Assembly: GCF_004364245.1 (NCBI RefSeq) | Contig: NZ_SOAV01000008.1 | Location: 186,001-250,000, forward strand | Reading direction: 5' to 3' | DNA from: Streptomyces sp. BK208 | GTDB taxonomy: Bacteria > Actinomycetota > Actinomycetes > Streptomycetales > Streptomycetaceae | DNA length: 64,000 bases | Part shown: positions 49,019-57,926 of the stretch, in pieces | How positions within the stretch are numbered: position 1 is the stretch's first letter | Layout of the letters: every line of letters starts with the position of its first letter | Notes under the pieces: model-generated | Databases searched by the model: none | What the model saw: the letters and a program-made list of their open reading frames with translations, nothing else | Told to the model about the DNA's origin: nothing | Program-made: the position numbers and the translations under genes

Positions 49019-50434
49019 GTGATCACCCTCTCACTCGCCGAGATCGCAGAAGTCGTCGGCGGGCGGATGCACGACATACCGGACGCGTCCGCCGAGGTCA
49101 CCGGGCCGGTCGTCCGGGACTCCCGGGAAGCCGGGCCGGGCAGCCTCTTCGTCGCCTTCGTGGGCGAACGGGTGGACGGCCACGACTTCGCCGCGCAGGT
49201 CGTAGAAGCGGGCGCGGTGGCCGTCCTCGGCTCCCGCCCCGTCGGCGCGCCCGCGATCGTCGTCGAGGACGTCCAGGCCGCCCTGGGCGCCCTCGCCCGG
49301 CACGTCGTACGGCGCCTCGGCACCACCCTCGTGGCCCTGACCGGGTCGGCCGGCAAGACCAGCACCAAGGACCTGATCGCCCAGGTCCTGCGCCGCAAGG
49401 CACCCACGGTCTTCACGCCCGGTTCCATGAACAACGAGGTCGGGCTGCCGCTGACCGCGCTCACCGCCACCGAGGAGACCAGGTTCCTCGTCCTGGAGAT
49501 GGGCGCCCGCGGCATCGGCCACATCCGGTACCTGTGCGAGCTGACCCCGCCGCGGATCGGCCTCGTCCTCAACGTCGGCTCCGCGCACATCGGCGAGTTC
49601 GGCGGCCGGGAGCAGATCGCCCAGGCCAAGGGCGAGCTCGTCGAGGCGCTGCCGTCGGCCGAGGAGGGCGGCGTCGCCGTCCTCAACGCGGACGACCCCC
49701 TCGTACGTGCCATGGCCTCCCGAACGAAGGCGAAGGTGCTCCTTTTCGGAGAGTCCGACGAAGCGGACGTCTCTGCCGAGAACGTGCGACTCACGGACAC
49801 CGGACAGCCTTCGTTCAGGCTTCACACACCCTCCGGTGCAAGCGATGTGACCATGCGCCTGTACGGTGAGCACCACGTGTCGAACGCGCTCGCCGCGGCC
49901 GCCGTCGCCCACGAGTTGGGCATGTCCGCAGACGAGATCGCCACCGCGCTCTCCGAGGCGGGCTCCCTCTCCCGCTGGCGGATGGAGGTCACCGAGCGCC
50001 CGGACGGCGTGACGGTCGTCAACGACGCCTACAACGCGAACCCCGAGTCCATGAAGGCCGCGCTGCGTGCACTGGCCGCCATGGGCAAGGGACGCCGGAC
50101 GTGGGCGGTGCTCGGCAAGATGGCCGAGCTCGGGGACGAGGCGCTCGCCGAGCACGACGCGGTCGGACGGCTCGCCGTCCGGCTCAACGTCAGCAAGCTC
50201 GTCGCGGTCGGGGGCAGGGAAGCCCGATGGCTGCAACTGGGCGCATATAACGAGGGTTCGTGGGGTGAGGAGTCGGTGCACGTGTCCGACGCACAGGCGG
50301 CGGTCGACCTGTTGCGCAGCGAGTTGCGCCCGGGGGACGTCGTGCTCGTGAAGGCGTCCCGTTCGGTGGGTCTGGAGAGCGTCGCCACGGCGCTGCTCGA
50401 GACCGGCGCCGAGGGTGAGGTTGCCGCCCGATGA
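49019..50434 (+). CDS. murF: UDP-N-acetylmuramoyl-tripeptide--D-alanyl-D-alanine ligase MurF
   Basis: Adds D-Ala-D-Ala to complete the UDP-MurNAc pentapeptide. It is 471 residues. Blocks include AVVRDSREAGPGSLFVA-like VVRDSREAGPGSLFVAF, the P-loop VALTGSAGKTSTKDLI, NNEVGLPLT, and VVNDAYNANPESM. GTG 49019 has CAGGGGAC upstream. The stop overlaps the mraY ATG (ATGA). Confidence 0.95.
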   Translation: MITLSLAEIAEVVGGRMHDIPDASAEVTGPVVRDSREAGPGSLFVAFVGERVDGHDFAAQVVEAGAVAVLGSRPVGAPAIVVEDVQAALGALARHVVRRLGTTLVALTGSAGKTSTKDLIAQVLRRKAPTVFTPGSMNNEVGLPLTALTATEETRFLVLEMGARGIGHIRYLCELTPPRIGLVLNVGSAHIGEFGGREQIAQAKGELVEALPSAEEGGVAVLNADDPLVRAMASRTKAKVLLFGESDEADVSAENVRLTDTGQPSFRLHTPSGASDVTMRLYGEHHVSNALAAAAVAHELGMSADEIATALSEAGSLSRWRMEVTERPDGVTVVNDAYNANPESMKAALRALAAMGKGRRTWAVLGKMAELGDEALAEHDAVGRLAVRLNVSKLVAVGGREARWLQLGAYNEGSWGEESVHVSDAQAAVDLLRSELRPGDVVLVKASRSVGLESVATALLETGAEGEVAAR

Positions 50435-51525
50435 TGAAGCAGATCCTGTTCGCGGGAGTCATTGGCCTCTTCCTGACGCTGGTCGGCACCCCGCTGCTGA
50501 TCAAGCTCCTGGCCCGCAAGGGCTACGGCCAGTACATCCGCGACGACGGACCGCGCGAGCACGCCAGCAAGCGCGGTACGCCGACCATGGGTGGTATCGC
50601 CTTCATCCTGGCGACGGTCGCCGCGTACTTCCTGGCCAAGGGCATCACCGGCTATCTGGACCCGGACATCGACGCGGGGCCGACCTTCTCCGGCCTGCTG
50701 GTGCTCGGCCTGATGGTCGGCATGGGCCTGGTCGGCTTCCTCGACGACTACATCAAGATCGTCAAGCGGCGTTCGCTGGGTCTGCGGGCCAAGGCGAAGA
50801 TGGCCGGCCAGCTGATCGTCGGCATCGGCTTCGCCGTGCTGTCGCTGCAGTTCGCGGACAACCGGGGCAACACCCCGGCGTCCACGAAGCTGTCGTTCAT
50901 CACCGACTTCGGCTGGACCATCGGCCCGGTGCTGTTCGTCGTCTGGGCGCTGTTCATGATCCTCGCCATGTCGAACGGCGTGAACCTCACCGACGGCCTG
51001 GACGGCCTGGCCACCGGCGCCTCCGTCCTGGTCTTCGGCGCCTACACCTTCATCGGCGTCTGGCAGTTCCAGGAGTCCTGCGCCAACGCGCTGACCCTGA
51101 CCAACCCCGGCGCCTGCTACGAGGTGAGAGACCCGCTGGACCTCGCCGTGGTCGCGTCCGCACTGATGGGCGCCTGCCTCGGCTTCCTGTGGTGGAACAC
51201 CTCGCCGGCCAAGATCTTCATGGGCGACACCGGTTCGCTCGCGCTCGGCGGTGTGCTCGCGGGCCTGGCGATCTGCTCGCGCACCGAACTGCTGATGGCC
51301 ATCCTCGGCGGCCTGTTCGTCCTGATCACGATGTCGGTGGTCATCCAGGTCGGCTCCTTCCGCCTGACCGGCAAGCGGGTCTTCCGGATGGCGCCGCTCC
51401 AGCACCACTTCGAACTCAAAGGCTGGTCCGAGGTCCTCGTAGTGGTCCGCTTCTGGATCATCCAGGGCATCTGCGTGATCGTCGGACTCGGCCTCTTCTA
51501 CGCGGGATGGGCAGCGGACAAGTGA
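50431..51525 (+). CDS. mraY: Phospho-N-acetylmuramoyl-pentapeptide-transferase MraY
   Basis: Ten-helix integral membrane enzyme making lipid I, transferring phospho-MurNAc-pentapeptide to undecaprenyl phosphate. It is 364 residues. Conserved cytoplasmic loops are visible: GTPTMGGIAFI, GFLDDYIKI (Asp-Asp), NLTDGLDGLATG, FMGDTGSLALGG, and PLQHHFELKGW. ATG 50431 overlaps murF by 4 nt; a second ATG at 50434 is also possible. Confidence 0.96.
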   Translation: MMKQILFAGVIGLFLTLVGTPLLIKLLARKGYGQYIRDDGPREHASKRGTPTMGGIAFILATVAAYFLAKGITGYLDPDIDAGPTFSGLLVLGLMVGMGLVGFLDDYIKIVKRRSLGLRAKAKMAGQLIVGIGFAVLSLQFADNRGNTPASTKLSFITDFGWTIGPVLFVVWALFMILAMSNGVNLTDGLDGLATGASVLVFGAYTFIGVWQFQESCANALTLTNPGACYEVRDPLDLAVVASALMGACLGFLWWNTSPAKIFMGDTGSLALGGVLAGLAICSRTELLMAILGGLFVLITMSVVIQVGSFRLTGKRVFRMAPLQHHFELKGWSEVLVVVRFWIIQGICVIVGLGLFYAGWAADK

Positions 51526-52949
51526 CCTCCTCGGTGCCTTCGGAATTCACCGGCAAGCACGTCACCGTCGCCGGACTCGGCGTCTCCGGCGTCCCGGCGG
51601 CCAAGGTCCTGCACGGACTCGGCGCGCGGGTGACCGTCGTCAACGACGGCGACGACGAGCGCGCCCGGACGCAGGCCGCGGAGCTGGAGGCGCTCGGCGT
51701 CACCGTCCGCCTCGGCGACGGGGACACGCTCCCCGAGGGCACCGAGCTGATCGTCACCGCACCCGGCTGGAAGCCCACCAAGCCCCTGTTCACGGCGGCC
51801 GGACAGGCCGGCGTCCCGGTCTGGGGCGACGTGGAGCTGGCCTGGCGGCTGCGCGGCCTGGACGGCAGGGAGCCCGCGCCGTGGCTGGCCGTCACCGGCA
51901 CCAACGGCAAGACCACCACGGTCCAGATGCTCGCCTCGATCCTGAAGGCGGCCGGTCTGCGCACCGCCGCCGTCGGCAACATCGGCGTCTCCCTGCTGGA
52001 CGCGGTCACCGGCGAGGAGGAGTACGACGTCCTCGCCGTGGAGCTGTCCAGCTACCAGCTGCACTGGGCGCCCTCCCTGCGCGCCCATTCCGCGGCCGTG
52101 CTCAACCTGGCCCCTGACCACCTCGACTGGCACGGCTCGATGGAGGCCTACGCCGCCGACAAGGGCCGCATCTACGAGGGCAATCAGGTCGCCTGCGTCT
52201 ACAACGTCGCCGACAAGGCCACCGAGGACCTGGTCCGCGCCGCCGACGTCGAGGAGGGCTGCCGCGCGGTCGGCTTCACCCTCGGCACCCCCGGGCCCTC
52301 CCAACTCGGCGTGGTGGAAGGCCTTCTGGTCGACCGGGCCTTCGTCGAGGACCGGCACAAGAACGCCCAGGAACTCGCCGAGGTCACGGACGTCGACCCG
52401 CCGGCGCCGCACAACATCGCCAACGCCCTTGCCGCCGCGGGCCTCGCCCGCGCCTACGGCGTCTCCGCCGCCGCCGTGCGGGACGGACTGCGCGCCTTCA
52501 CGCCGGACGCCCACCGCATCGCACACGTCGCCGACGTGGACGGCGTGGCCTACGTGGACGACTCCAAGGCCACCAACACCCACGCCACCGAGGCCTCCTT
52601 GGCGGCGTACGAGTCGATCGTGTGGATCGCCGGCGGGCTGGCGAAGGGCGCCACCTTCGACGAACTGGTCGCGGGCGCGGCGACGCGGCTGCGCGGCGCC
52701 GTCCTCATCGGCGCCGACCGCGCCCTGATCCGCGAAGCCCTGGCGCGACACGCCCCGGAAGTACCCGTGGTCGACCTCGACCGGACCGACACTGGTGCGA
52801 TGCTCCAGGCCGTCCAGGAGGCGCGGCGGCTCGCCCGGCCCGGCGACACGGTGCTCCTGGCCCCGGCCTGTGCCTCCATGGACATGTTCACCAACTACAA
52901 CCAGCGCGGTGACGCGTTCGCGCAGGCCGTTCGCGAACTCGGCGCCTGA
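51522..52949 (+). CDS. murD: UDP-N-acetylmuramoyl-L-alanine--D-glutamate ligase MurD
   Basis: Adds D-Glu to UDP-MurNAc-L-Ala. It is 475 residues from GTG 51522, which overlaps the mraY stop by 4 nt (GTGA); ATG 51507 is an alternative giving 480. Blocks: VAGLGVSGVPAAKVLHG, the P-loop VTGTNGKTTTVQMLA, ELSSYQLHW, NLAPDHLDWHGS, VDDSKATNTHA, and LLAPACASMDMF. All substrate-binding motifs are present. Confidence 0.94.
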   Translation: MTSSVPSEFTGKHVTVAGLGVSGVPAAKVLHGLGARVTVVNDGDDERARTQAAELEALGVTVRLGDGDTLPEGTELIVTAPGWKPTKPLFTAAGQAGVPVWGDVELAWRLRGLDGREPAPWLAVTGTNGKTTTVQMLASILKAAGLRTAAVGNIGVSLLDAVTGEEEYDVLAVELSSYQLHWAPSLRAHSAAVLNLAPDHLDWHGSMEAYAADKGRIYEGNQVACVYNVADKATEDLVRAADVEEGCRAVGFTLGTPGPSQLGVVEGLLVDRAFVEDRHKNAQELAEVTDVDPPAPHNIANALAAAGLARAYGVSAAAVRDGLRAFTPDAHRIAHVADVDGVAYVDDSKATNTHATEASLAAYESIVWIAGGLAKGATFDELVAGAATRLRGAVLIGADRALIREALARHAPEVPVVDLDRTDTGAMLQAVQEARRLARPGDTVLLAPACASMDMFTNYNQRGDAFAQAVRELGA

Positions 52950-53026
52950 CCCGGCCGCGCTCCCGCGCCGGGTGAACTCGGGAGGACGCGTGGGACGGTC
53001 CATGCCGACGTACAGCGGAGGCAGCG

Positions 53027-54397
53027 ATGCCCGGTAGTCCCCAGAGCCGCACCGGACGACCGCCCGTGCAGCGCAGCGTCAAGCGACCCGCCCCGCCGGG
53101 GCCGCCGCACGAGAACCCGGTGCTCCGCCTGTACCTGAGGCTGCGCCGGGCCTGGGACCGGCCGCTGACCGCGTACTACCTGATCTGTGGCGGCAGCGCG
53201 CTGATCACCGTGCTCGGCCTGGTGATGGTCTACTCGGCGTCGCAGATCACCGCGCTCCAGCTGTCGCTGCCCGGCTCGTTCTTCTTCCGCAAACAGGCCG
53301 CGGCGGCGCTGATCGGCGCCGTTCTCCTCCTCGTCGCCATGAAGATGCCGGTGAAGCTGCACCGGGCGCTGGCCTATCCCATCCTCGCCGGGGCCGTCTG
53401 CCTGATGATCCTGGTCCAGGTGCCGGGGATAGGAGTCGCGGTCAACGGCAACCAGAACTGGATCTCACTGGGCGGCTCCTTCCAGATCCAGCCCAGCGAG
53501 TTCGGCAAGCTGGCCCTGGTGCTGTGGGGCGCGGACCTGCTCGCCCGCAAGCACGACAAGAAGCTGCTGACGCAGTGGAAGCACATGCTGGTGCCGTTGG
53601 TGCCCGCCGCGTTCATGCTGCTCGGGCTCATCATGATCGGCGGCGACATGGGGACCGCGATCATCCTCACGGCGATCCTGTTCGGTCTGCTGTGGCTGGC
53701 CGGCGCGCCCACCCGGCTCTTCGCGGGCGTGCTGTCGATCGCCCTGGTGCTCGGCTTCATCCTCATCAAGACCAGCCCCAACCGCATGGCCCGCCTCAAC
53801 TGCCTCGGCGCCACCGACCCGGGACCCGGGGACTCGTGCTGGCAGGCCGTGCACGGCATCTACGCCCTCGCCTCGGGTGGGCTGTTCGGTTCCGGGCTCG
53901 GTGCCAGCGTGGAGAAATGGGGCCAACTCCCCGAAGCGCACACCGACTTCATCTTCGCCGTCACCGGCGAGGAACTGGGCCTGGCGGGGACGCTGTCGGT
54001 GCTCGCCCTGTTCGCGGCTCTAGGCTATGCGGGTATCCGCGTGGCCGGACGCACGGAGGACCCCTTCGTCAGGTATGCCGCGGGAGGCGTGACCACCTGG
54101 ATCACGGCGCAGGCCGTGATCAACATCGGTGCGGTCCTCGGACTGCTGCCGATCGCCGGTGTCCCCCTCCCGCTGTTCTCCTACGGGGGTTCGGCCCTGT
54201 TGCCGACCATGTTCGCCATCGGTCTGCTGATCGCCTTCGCGCGTGACGAACCCGGTGCGCGGGCGGCGCTTGCATTGCGGCAACCTCGCTTTGGTAGAAA
54301 GCGGGGAGCCGGGGGACCCGCGGCCAAGCGGAGCCCCGGGAGTTGGAACACGATGCGACGGCGCGCCTCGGCGGCGCGCTCGTCCGGAGAGCGGTGA
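53027..54397 (+). CDS. ftsW: Cell division protein FtsW (SEDS family)
   Basis: Multi-spanning septal peptidoglycan glycosyltransferase partner of FtsI. It is 456 residues with about ten membrane helices. SEDS motifs include MVYSASQI, NGNQNWISLGGSFQIQPSEFGK, IGGDMGTAI and PLPLFSYGGSALL. The last 60 residues are Arg/Ala-rich and cytoplasmic. ATG 53027 has GCGGAGGCAG upstream. murG begins 6 nt after it. Confidence 0.95.
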   Translation: MPGSPQSRTGRPPVQRSVKRPAPPGPPHENPVLRLYLRLRRAWDRPLTAYYLICGGSALITVLGLVMVYSASQITALQLSLPGSFFFRKQAAAALIGAVLLLVAMKMPVKLHRALAYPILAGAVCLMILVQVPGIGVAVNGNQNWISLGGSFQIQPSEFGKLALVLWGADLLARKHDKKLLTQWKHMLVPLVPAAFMLLGLIMIGGDMGTAIILTAILFGLLWLAGAPTRLFAGVLSIALVLGFILIKTSPNRMARLNCLGATDPGPGDSCWQAVHGIYALASGGLFGSGLGASVEKWGQLPEAHTDFIFAVTGEELGLAGTLSVLALFAALGYAGIRVAGRTEDPFVRYAAGGVTTWITAQAVINIGAVLGLLPIAGVPLPLFSYGGSALLPTMFAIGLLIAFARDEPGARAALALRQPRFGRKRGAGGPAAKRSPGSWNTMRRRASAARSSGER

Positions 54398-54403
54398 AAT
54401 TCG

Positions 54404-55498
54404 GTGCATGTCGTACTCGCCGGCGGAGGAACCGCGGGCCACATCGAGCCCGCGCTCGCCCTCGCGGACGCCCTGCGCAGGCAGGATCCGACCGTGGGGA
54501 TCACGGCCCTGGGCACGGAACGGGGCCTGGAGACCCGCCTGGTGCCCGAGCGGGGTTACGAGCTGGCGCTGATTCCGGCCGTGCCGCTGCCGCGCAAGCC
54601 CACCCCCGAGCTGATCACCGTCCCGGGCCGGCTGCGCGGCACCATCAAGGCGACCGAGCAGATCCTGGAGCGCACCAAGGCGGACGCCGTGGCAGGCTTC
54701 GGCGGTTACGTGGCGCTGCCCGCCTACCTCGCGGCCAAGCGGCTCGGTGTGCCGATCGTCGTCCACGAGGCCAACGCCCGCCCCGGCCTGGCCAACAAGA
54801 TCGGCTCGCGCTACGCCGCCCAGGTCGCCGTCTCCACCCCCGACAGCAAGCTGCGCAACTCGCGCTACATCGGCATCCCGCTGCGCCGCTCCATCGCCAC
54901 CCTCGACCGGGCCGCCGCCCGCCCCGAGGCCCGCGCGATGTTCGGGCTCGACCCCAACCTGCCCACGCTGCTGGTCACCGGCGGTTCGCAGGGCGCCCGC
55001 CGCCTCAACGAGGTGATCCAGCAGGTCGCGCCCTGGCTCCAGCAGGCCGGCATCCAGATCCTGCACGCGGTCGGTCCCAAGAACGAACTGCCGCAGGTCC
55101 ACCAGATGCCGGGGATGCCCCCGTACATCCCGGTAAGTTATCTGGACCGGATGGACCTCGCGTACGCCGCCGCCGACATGATGCTCTGCCGCGCGGGCGC
55201 GATGACCGTCGCCGAACTCTCCGCCGTCGGGCTCCCGGCCGCCTACGTCCCGCTGCCCATCGGCAACGGCGAACAGCGGCTCAACGCCCAGCCGGTGGTC
55301 AAGGCCGGCGGCGGCCTGCTGGTCGACGACGCGGAACTCACGCCCGAGTGGATCCAGCAGAACGTCCTGCCCGTGCTCGCCGACCCGCACCGGCTGTACG
55401 AGATGTCCCGCGCCGCCGCCGAGTTCGGCCGCCGGGACGCCGACGACCTCCTCGTCGGCATGGTGTACGAGGCGATCGCCGCGGGTGCGCGACGCTAG
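54404..55498 (+). CDS. murG: Undecaprenyl-PP-MurNAc-pentapeptide-UDPGlcNAc GlcNAc transferase MurG
   Basis: Makes lipid II by adding GlcNAc to lipid I on the inner face of the membrane. It is 364 residues with a GT-B fold. Motifs are HVVLAGGGTAGHIEPALA, GFGGYVALPAYLAAKR, VHEANARPGLANK, VTGGSQGARRLNE, and LCRAGAMTVAELSAVGLPAA. GTG 54404 is supported by the AGAGCGGTGAA upstream. A large inverted repeat separates it from ftsQ. Confidence 0.96.
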   Translation: MHVVLAGGGTAGHIEPALALADALRRQDPTVGITALGTERGLETRLVPERGYELALIPAVPLPRKPTPELITVPGRLRGTIKATEQILERTKADAVAGFGGYVALPAYLAAKRLGVPIVVHEANARPGLANKIGSRYAAQVAVSTPDSKLRNSRYIGIPLRRSIATLDRAAARPEARAMFGLDPNLPTLLVTGGSQGARRLNEVIQQVAPWLQQAGIQILHAVGPKNELPQVHQMPGMPPYIPVSYLDRMDLAYAAADMMLCRAGAMTVAELSAVGLPAAYVPLPIGNGEQRLNAQPVVKAGGGLLVDDAELTPEWIQQNVLPVLADPHRLYEMSRAAAEFGRRDADDLLVGMVYEAIAAGARR

Positions 55499-55522
55499 TA
55501 ACACGTCGGCGAGTGAGCCGAA

Positions 55523-55608
55523 GGGGCGCGTCGGTGTCGACGGTCCGAGCACGCGGAGGCCCGAAGGGTCGAGCACGGCCGGGCTGTCGACACCGACTGC
55601 GGCGCCCC
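55523..55608 (+). promoter_or_regulatory. Long inverted repeat between murG and ftsQ
   Basis: GTCGGTGTCGAC (55530-55541) pairs perfectly with GTCGACACCGAC (55586-55597), and GGGGCGC (55523-55529) with GCGCCCC (55602-55608) after a 4-nt bulge. The 44-nt loop carries two GAGCACG copies. It could be an attenuator, an RNA-processing site or the terminator of the upstream mRNA. Confidence 0.6.
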
Positions 55609-55640
55609 GGAGGTGAACCGAGCCAGGAAAGGGAGTGCGC

Positions 55641-56435
55641 GTGGCCGGATCGACCACCGCCGAGCGCGGTGCACGCCAGCAGGAGTCGTCCGGCCCGCCC
55701 CCCGCGCGCCGCTTCCGCCCGCCCCGCCTTCGTACGATCATCATTCTCGCCGTCGCGCTCGTGCTCGCCGCGGGCGGCACCGTATGGGTGCTCTACGGCT
55801 CGAACTGGACGCGCCTCGAAGACGTGTCCGTCTCGGGGACGCGTGTTCTGACGCCCGCGCAGGTGCGCGAGGCCGCCGACGTCCCGGTCGGGGACCCGCT
55901 GGTCTCGGTCGACACCGCGGCGGTCGAGGCGCGGCTGCGCCGGAAACTGCCCCGCATCGACGAGGTCGCGGTGGAGCGTTCCTGGCCGCACGGAATCGGA
56001 CTGAAAGTGACGGAGCGCACTCCGGTCCTGATGGTGCAGAAGGGCCGGAAGTTCGTGGAAGTGGACGACGAAGGCGTCCGGTTCGCCACGGTCTCCAAGG
56101 CCCCGAAAGGCGTGCCCACGCTGGAATTGGAACTCGCCCGCTCCGGATCCGCCGCGGCGAGCCTGCGCCGCTTCGACGACGACCGCCTGGTGCGCGAGGC
56201 GGTGCGGGTGGCCGGCCGGATCCCCGGCAAGGTCGCCCGGGACACACGACTCGTCAAGGTCCGTTCCTACGACGACATCTCGCTGGAGTTGAGCGGCGGG
56301 AGGACCGTGTCCTGGGGGAGCGGTGAGCGGAGCGCCGGCAAGGCCCGCGCGCTCACCGCGCTCATGAAAGCGACGCCCGATGCGCGGCACTTCGACGTGA
56401 GTGTTCCCACCGCCCCCGCGTCATCGGGGAGTTGA
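55641..56435 (+). CDS. ftsQ: Cell division protein FtsQ
   Basis: Bitopic divisome protein of 264 residues, as in S. coelicolor. The cytoplasmic part is basic. The transmembrane helix (TIIILAVALVLAAGGTVWVLY) is at about 34-54. The POTRA domain follows (LEDVSVSGTRVLTPAQVREA), then WPHGIGLKVTERTPV of the FtsQ/DivIB domain. GTG 55641 is preferred to GTG 55635 because GAAAGGGA ends about 7 nt before it. Confidence 0.93.
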   Translation: MAGSTTAERGARQQESSGPPPARRFRPPRLRTIIILAVALVLAAGGTVWVLYGSNWTRLEDVSVSGTRVLTPAQVREAADVPVGDPLVSVDTAAVEARLRRKLPRIDEVAVERSWPHGIGLKVTERTPVLMVQKGRKFVEVDDEGVRFATVSKAPKGVPTLELELARSGSAAASLRRFDDDRLVREAVRVAGRIPGKVARDTRLVKVRSYDDISLELSGGRTVSWGSGERSAGKARALTALMKATPDARHFDVSVPTAPASSGS

Positions 56436-56723
56436 CGGGTATATGTGCAGGCCAGCACCCTGGTTGGGCAGCGCTACGGCTGATCACATAGGGTGAAAAG
56501 AAAAACGGGAGGTTCGGCGTGTTCGTTGAACGTGCGCCACTTGTCGACTTAGTGTCCTGTTCGGAAGAGTCCAAGGAACAGACACACTGGTAACCCTAAA
56601 CTTCAGCGTTAGGGTTCGGGTCGGCGCTACGGACCGTCCCAATCGGCATCAGTCGTCGGGTCGCGGGGGCATCAGTGCTTCGGCGGTCGGGCGACACGTA
56701 ACTCGAGGCGAGAGGCCTTCGAC
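56436..56723 (+). promoter_or_regulatory. ftsZ upstream regulatory region
   Basis: A 288-nt region of lower GC content before ftsZ. It contains GTTC-GTT-GAAC (56521-56531), a GACAC at 56581-56585 (the WhiA core motif) and AACCCTAA (56592-56599) with its inverse TTAGGGTT (56609-56616). In S. coelicolor ftsZ has several promoters here, one induced at sporulation. Exact start sites are not readable. Confidence 0.7.
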
Positions 56724-57926
56724 GTGGCAGCACCGCAGAACTACCTCGCAGTCATCAAAGTCATCGGTGTCGGCGGCGGTGGTGTCAATGCCATCAACCG
56801 GATGATCGAGGTCGGTCTCAAGGGCGTCGAGTTCATCGCCATCAACACCGACGCGCAGGCGCTGTTGATGAGCGACGCCGACGTCAAGCTCGACGTCGGC
56901 CGCGAACTCACCCGCGGACTCGGCGCCGGAGCCAACCCGGCCGTCGGCCGCAAGGCCGCCGAGGACCACCGCGAGGAGATCGAGGAGGTCCTCAAGGGGG
57001 CCGACATGGTCTTCGTGACCGCCGGTGAAGGCGGCGGCACCGGCACCGGCGGCGCGCCCGTCGTGGCCAACATCGCCCGCTCGCTCGGCGCCCTCACCAT
57101 CGGCGTGGTCACCCGCCCGTTCACCTTCGAGGGACGGCGCCGGGCCAACCAGGCCGAGGACGGCATCGCGGAGCTCCGCGAAGAGGTCGACACCCTCATC
57201 GTCATCCCCAACGACCGGCTGCTGTCCATCTCCGACCGCCAGGTCTCGGTGCTCGACGCCTTCAAGTCGGCCGACCAGGTGCTGCTGTCCGGTGTGCAGG
57301 GCATCACCGACCTCATCACCACGCCCGGCCTGATCAACCTGGACTTCGCCGACGTCAAGTCGGTCATGTCCGAGGCCGGTTCCGCCCTCATGGGCATCGG
57401 CTCGGCCCGCGGCGACGACCGCGCGGTGGCCGCGGCCGAGATGGCGATCTCCTCGCCGCTGCTCGAGGCGTCCATCGACGGCGCCCGCGGTGTCCTGCTC
57501 TCCATCTCCGGCGGCTCCGACCTCGGCCTGTTCGAGATCAACGAGGCCGCCCAGCTGGTCAGCGAGGCCGCCCACCCCGAGGCCAACATCATCTTCGGCG
57601 CGGTCATCGACGACGCCCTCGGCGACGAGGTGCGGGTCACCGTGATCGCGGCCGGCTTCGACGGCGGCCAGCCGCCCTCCAAGCGGGACAACGTCCTCGG
57701 GTCGTCCTCGGCCAAGCGCGAGGAGCCCACCCCGGCCCGGCCCTCGTCCGAGAGCCGCCCGTCCTTCGGCTCGCTCGGCAGCGTCAAGCCGAAGGAGGAG
57801 CCGGAGCAGGCGCCCGCCCCGGAGCCGGTCGCCGACCTCCCGGTCTCCCCGCCGCCGGTCCCGCCGTCGCGGACCTACTCGGACAGCGCGGCCGAGGAAC
57901 TGGACGTGCCGGACTTCCTGAAGTGA
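56724..57926 (+). CDS. ftsZ: Cell division GTPase FtsZ
   Basis: Tubulin homologue that forms Z-rings and, in aerial hyphae, ladders of rings at sporulation. It is 400 residues. VIGVGGGGVNAINRM is near 13-27, the tubulin signature GGGTGTG at 103-109, the T7 loop in NLDFADVKSVM, and the C-terminal LDVPDFLK tail binds SepF. The linker (320-390) is Pro/Ser-rich. GTG 56724. Its stop overlaps the next gene (GTGA). Confidence 0.97.
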   Translation: MAAPQNYLAVIKVIGVGGGGVNAINRMIEVGLKGVEFIAINTDAQALLMSDADVKLDVGRELTRGLGAGANPAVGRKAAEDHREEIEEVLKGADMVFVTAGEGGGTGTGGAPVVANIARSLGALTIGVVTRPFTFEGRRRANQAEDGIAELREEVDTLIVIPNDRLLSISDRQVSVLDAFKSADQVLLSGVQGITDLITTPGLINLDFADVKSVMSEAGSALMGIGSARGDDRAVAAAEMAISSPLLEASIDGARGVLLSISGGSDLGLFEINEAAQLVSEAAHPEANIIFGAVIDDALGDEVRVTVIAAGFDGGQPPSKRDNVLGSSSAKREEPTPARPSSESRPSFGSLGSVKPKEEPEQAPAPEPVADLPVSPPPVPPSRTYSDSAAEELDVPDFLK

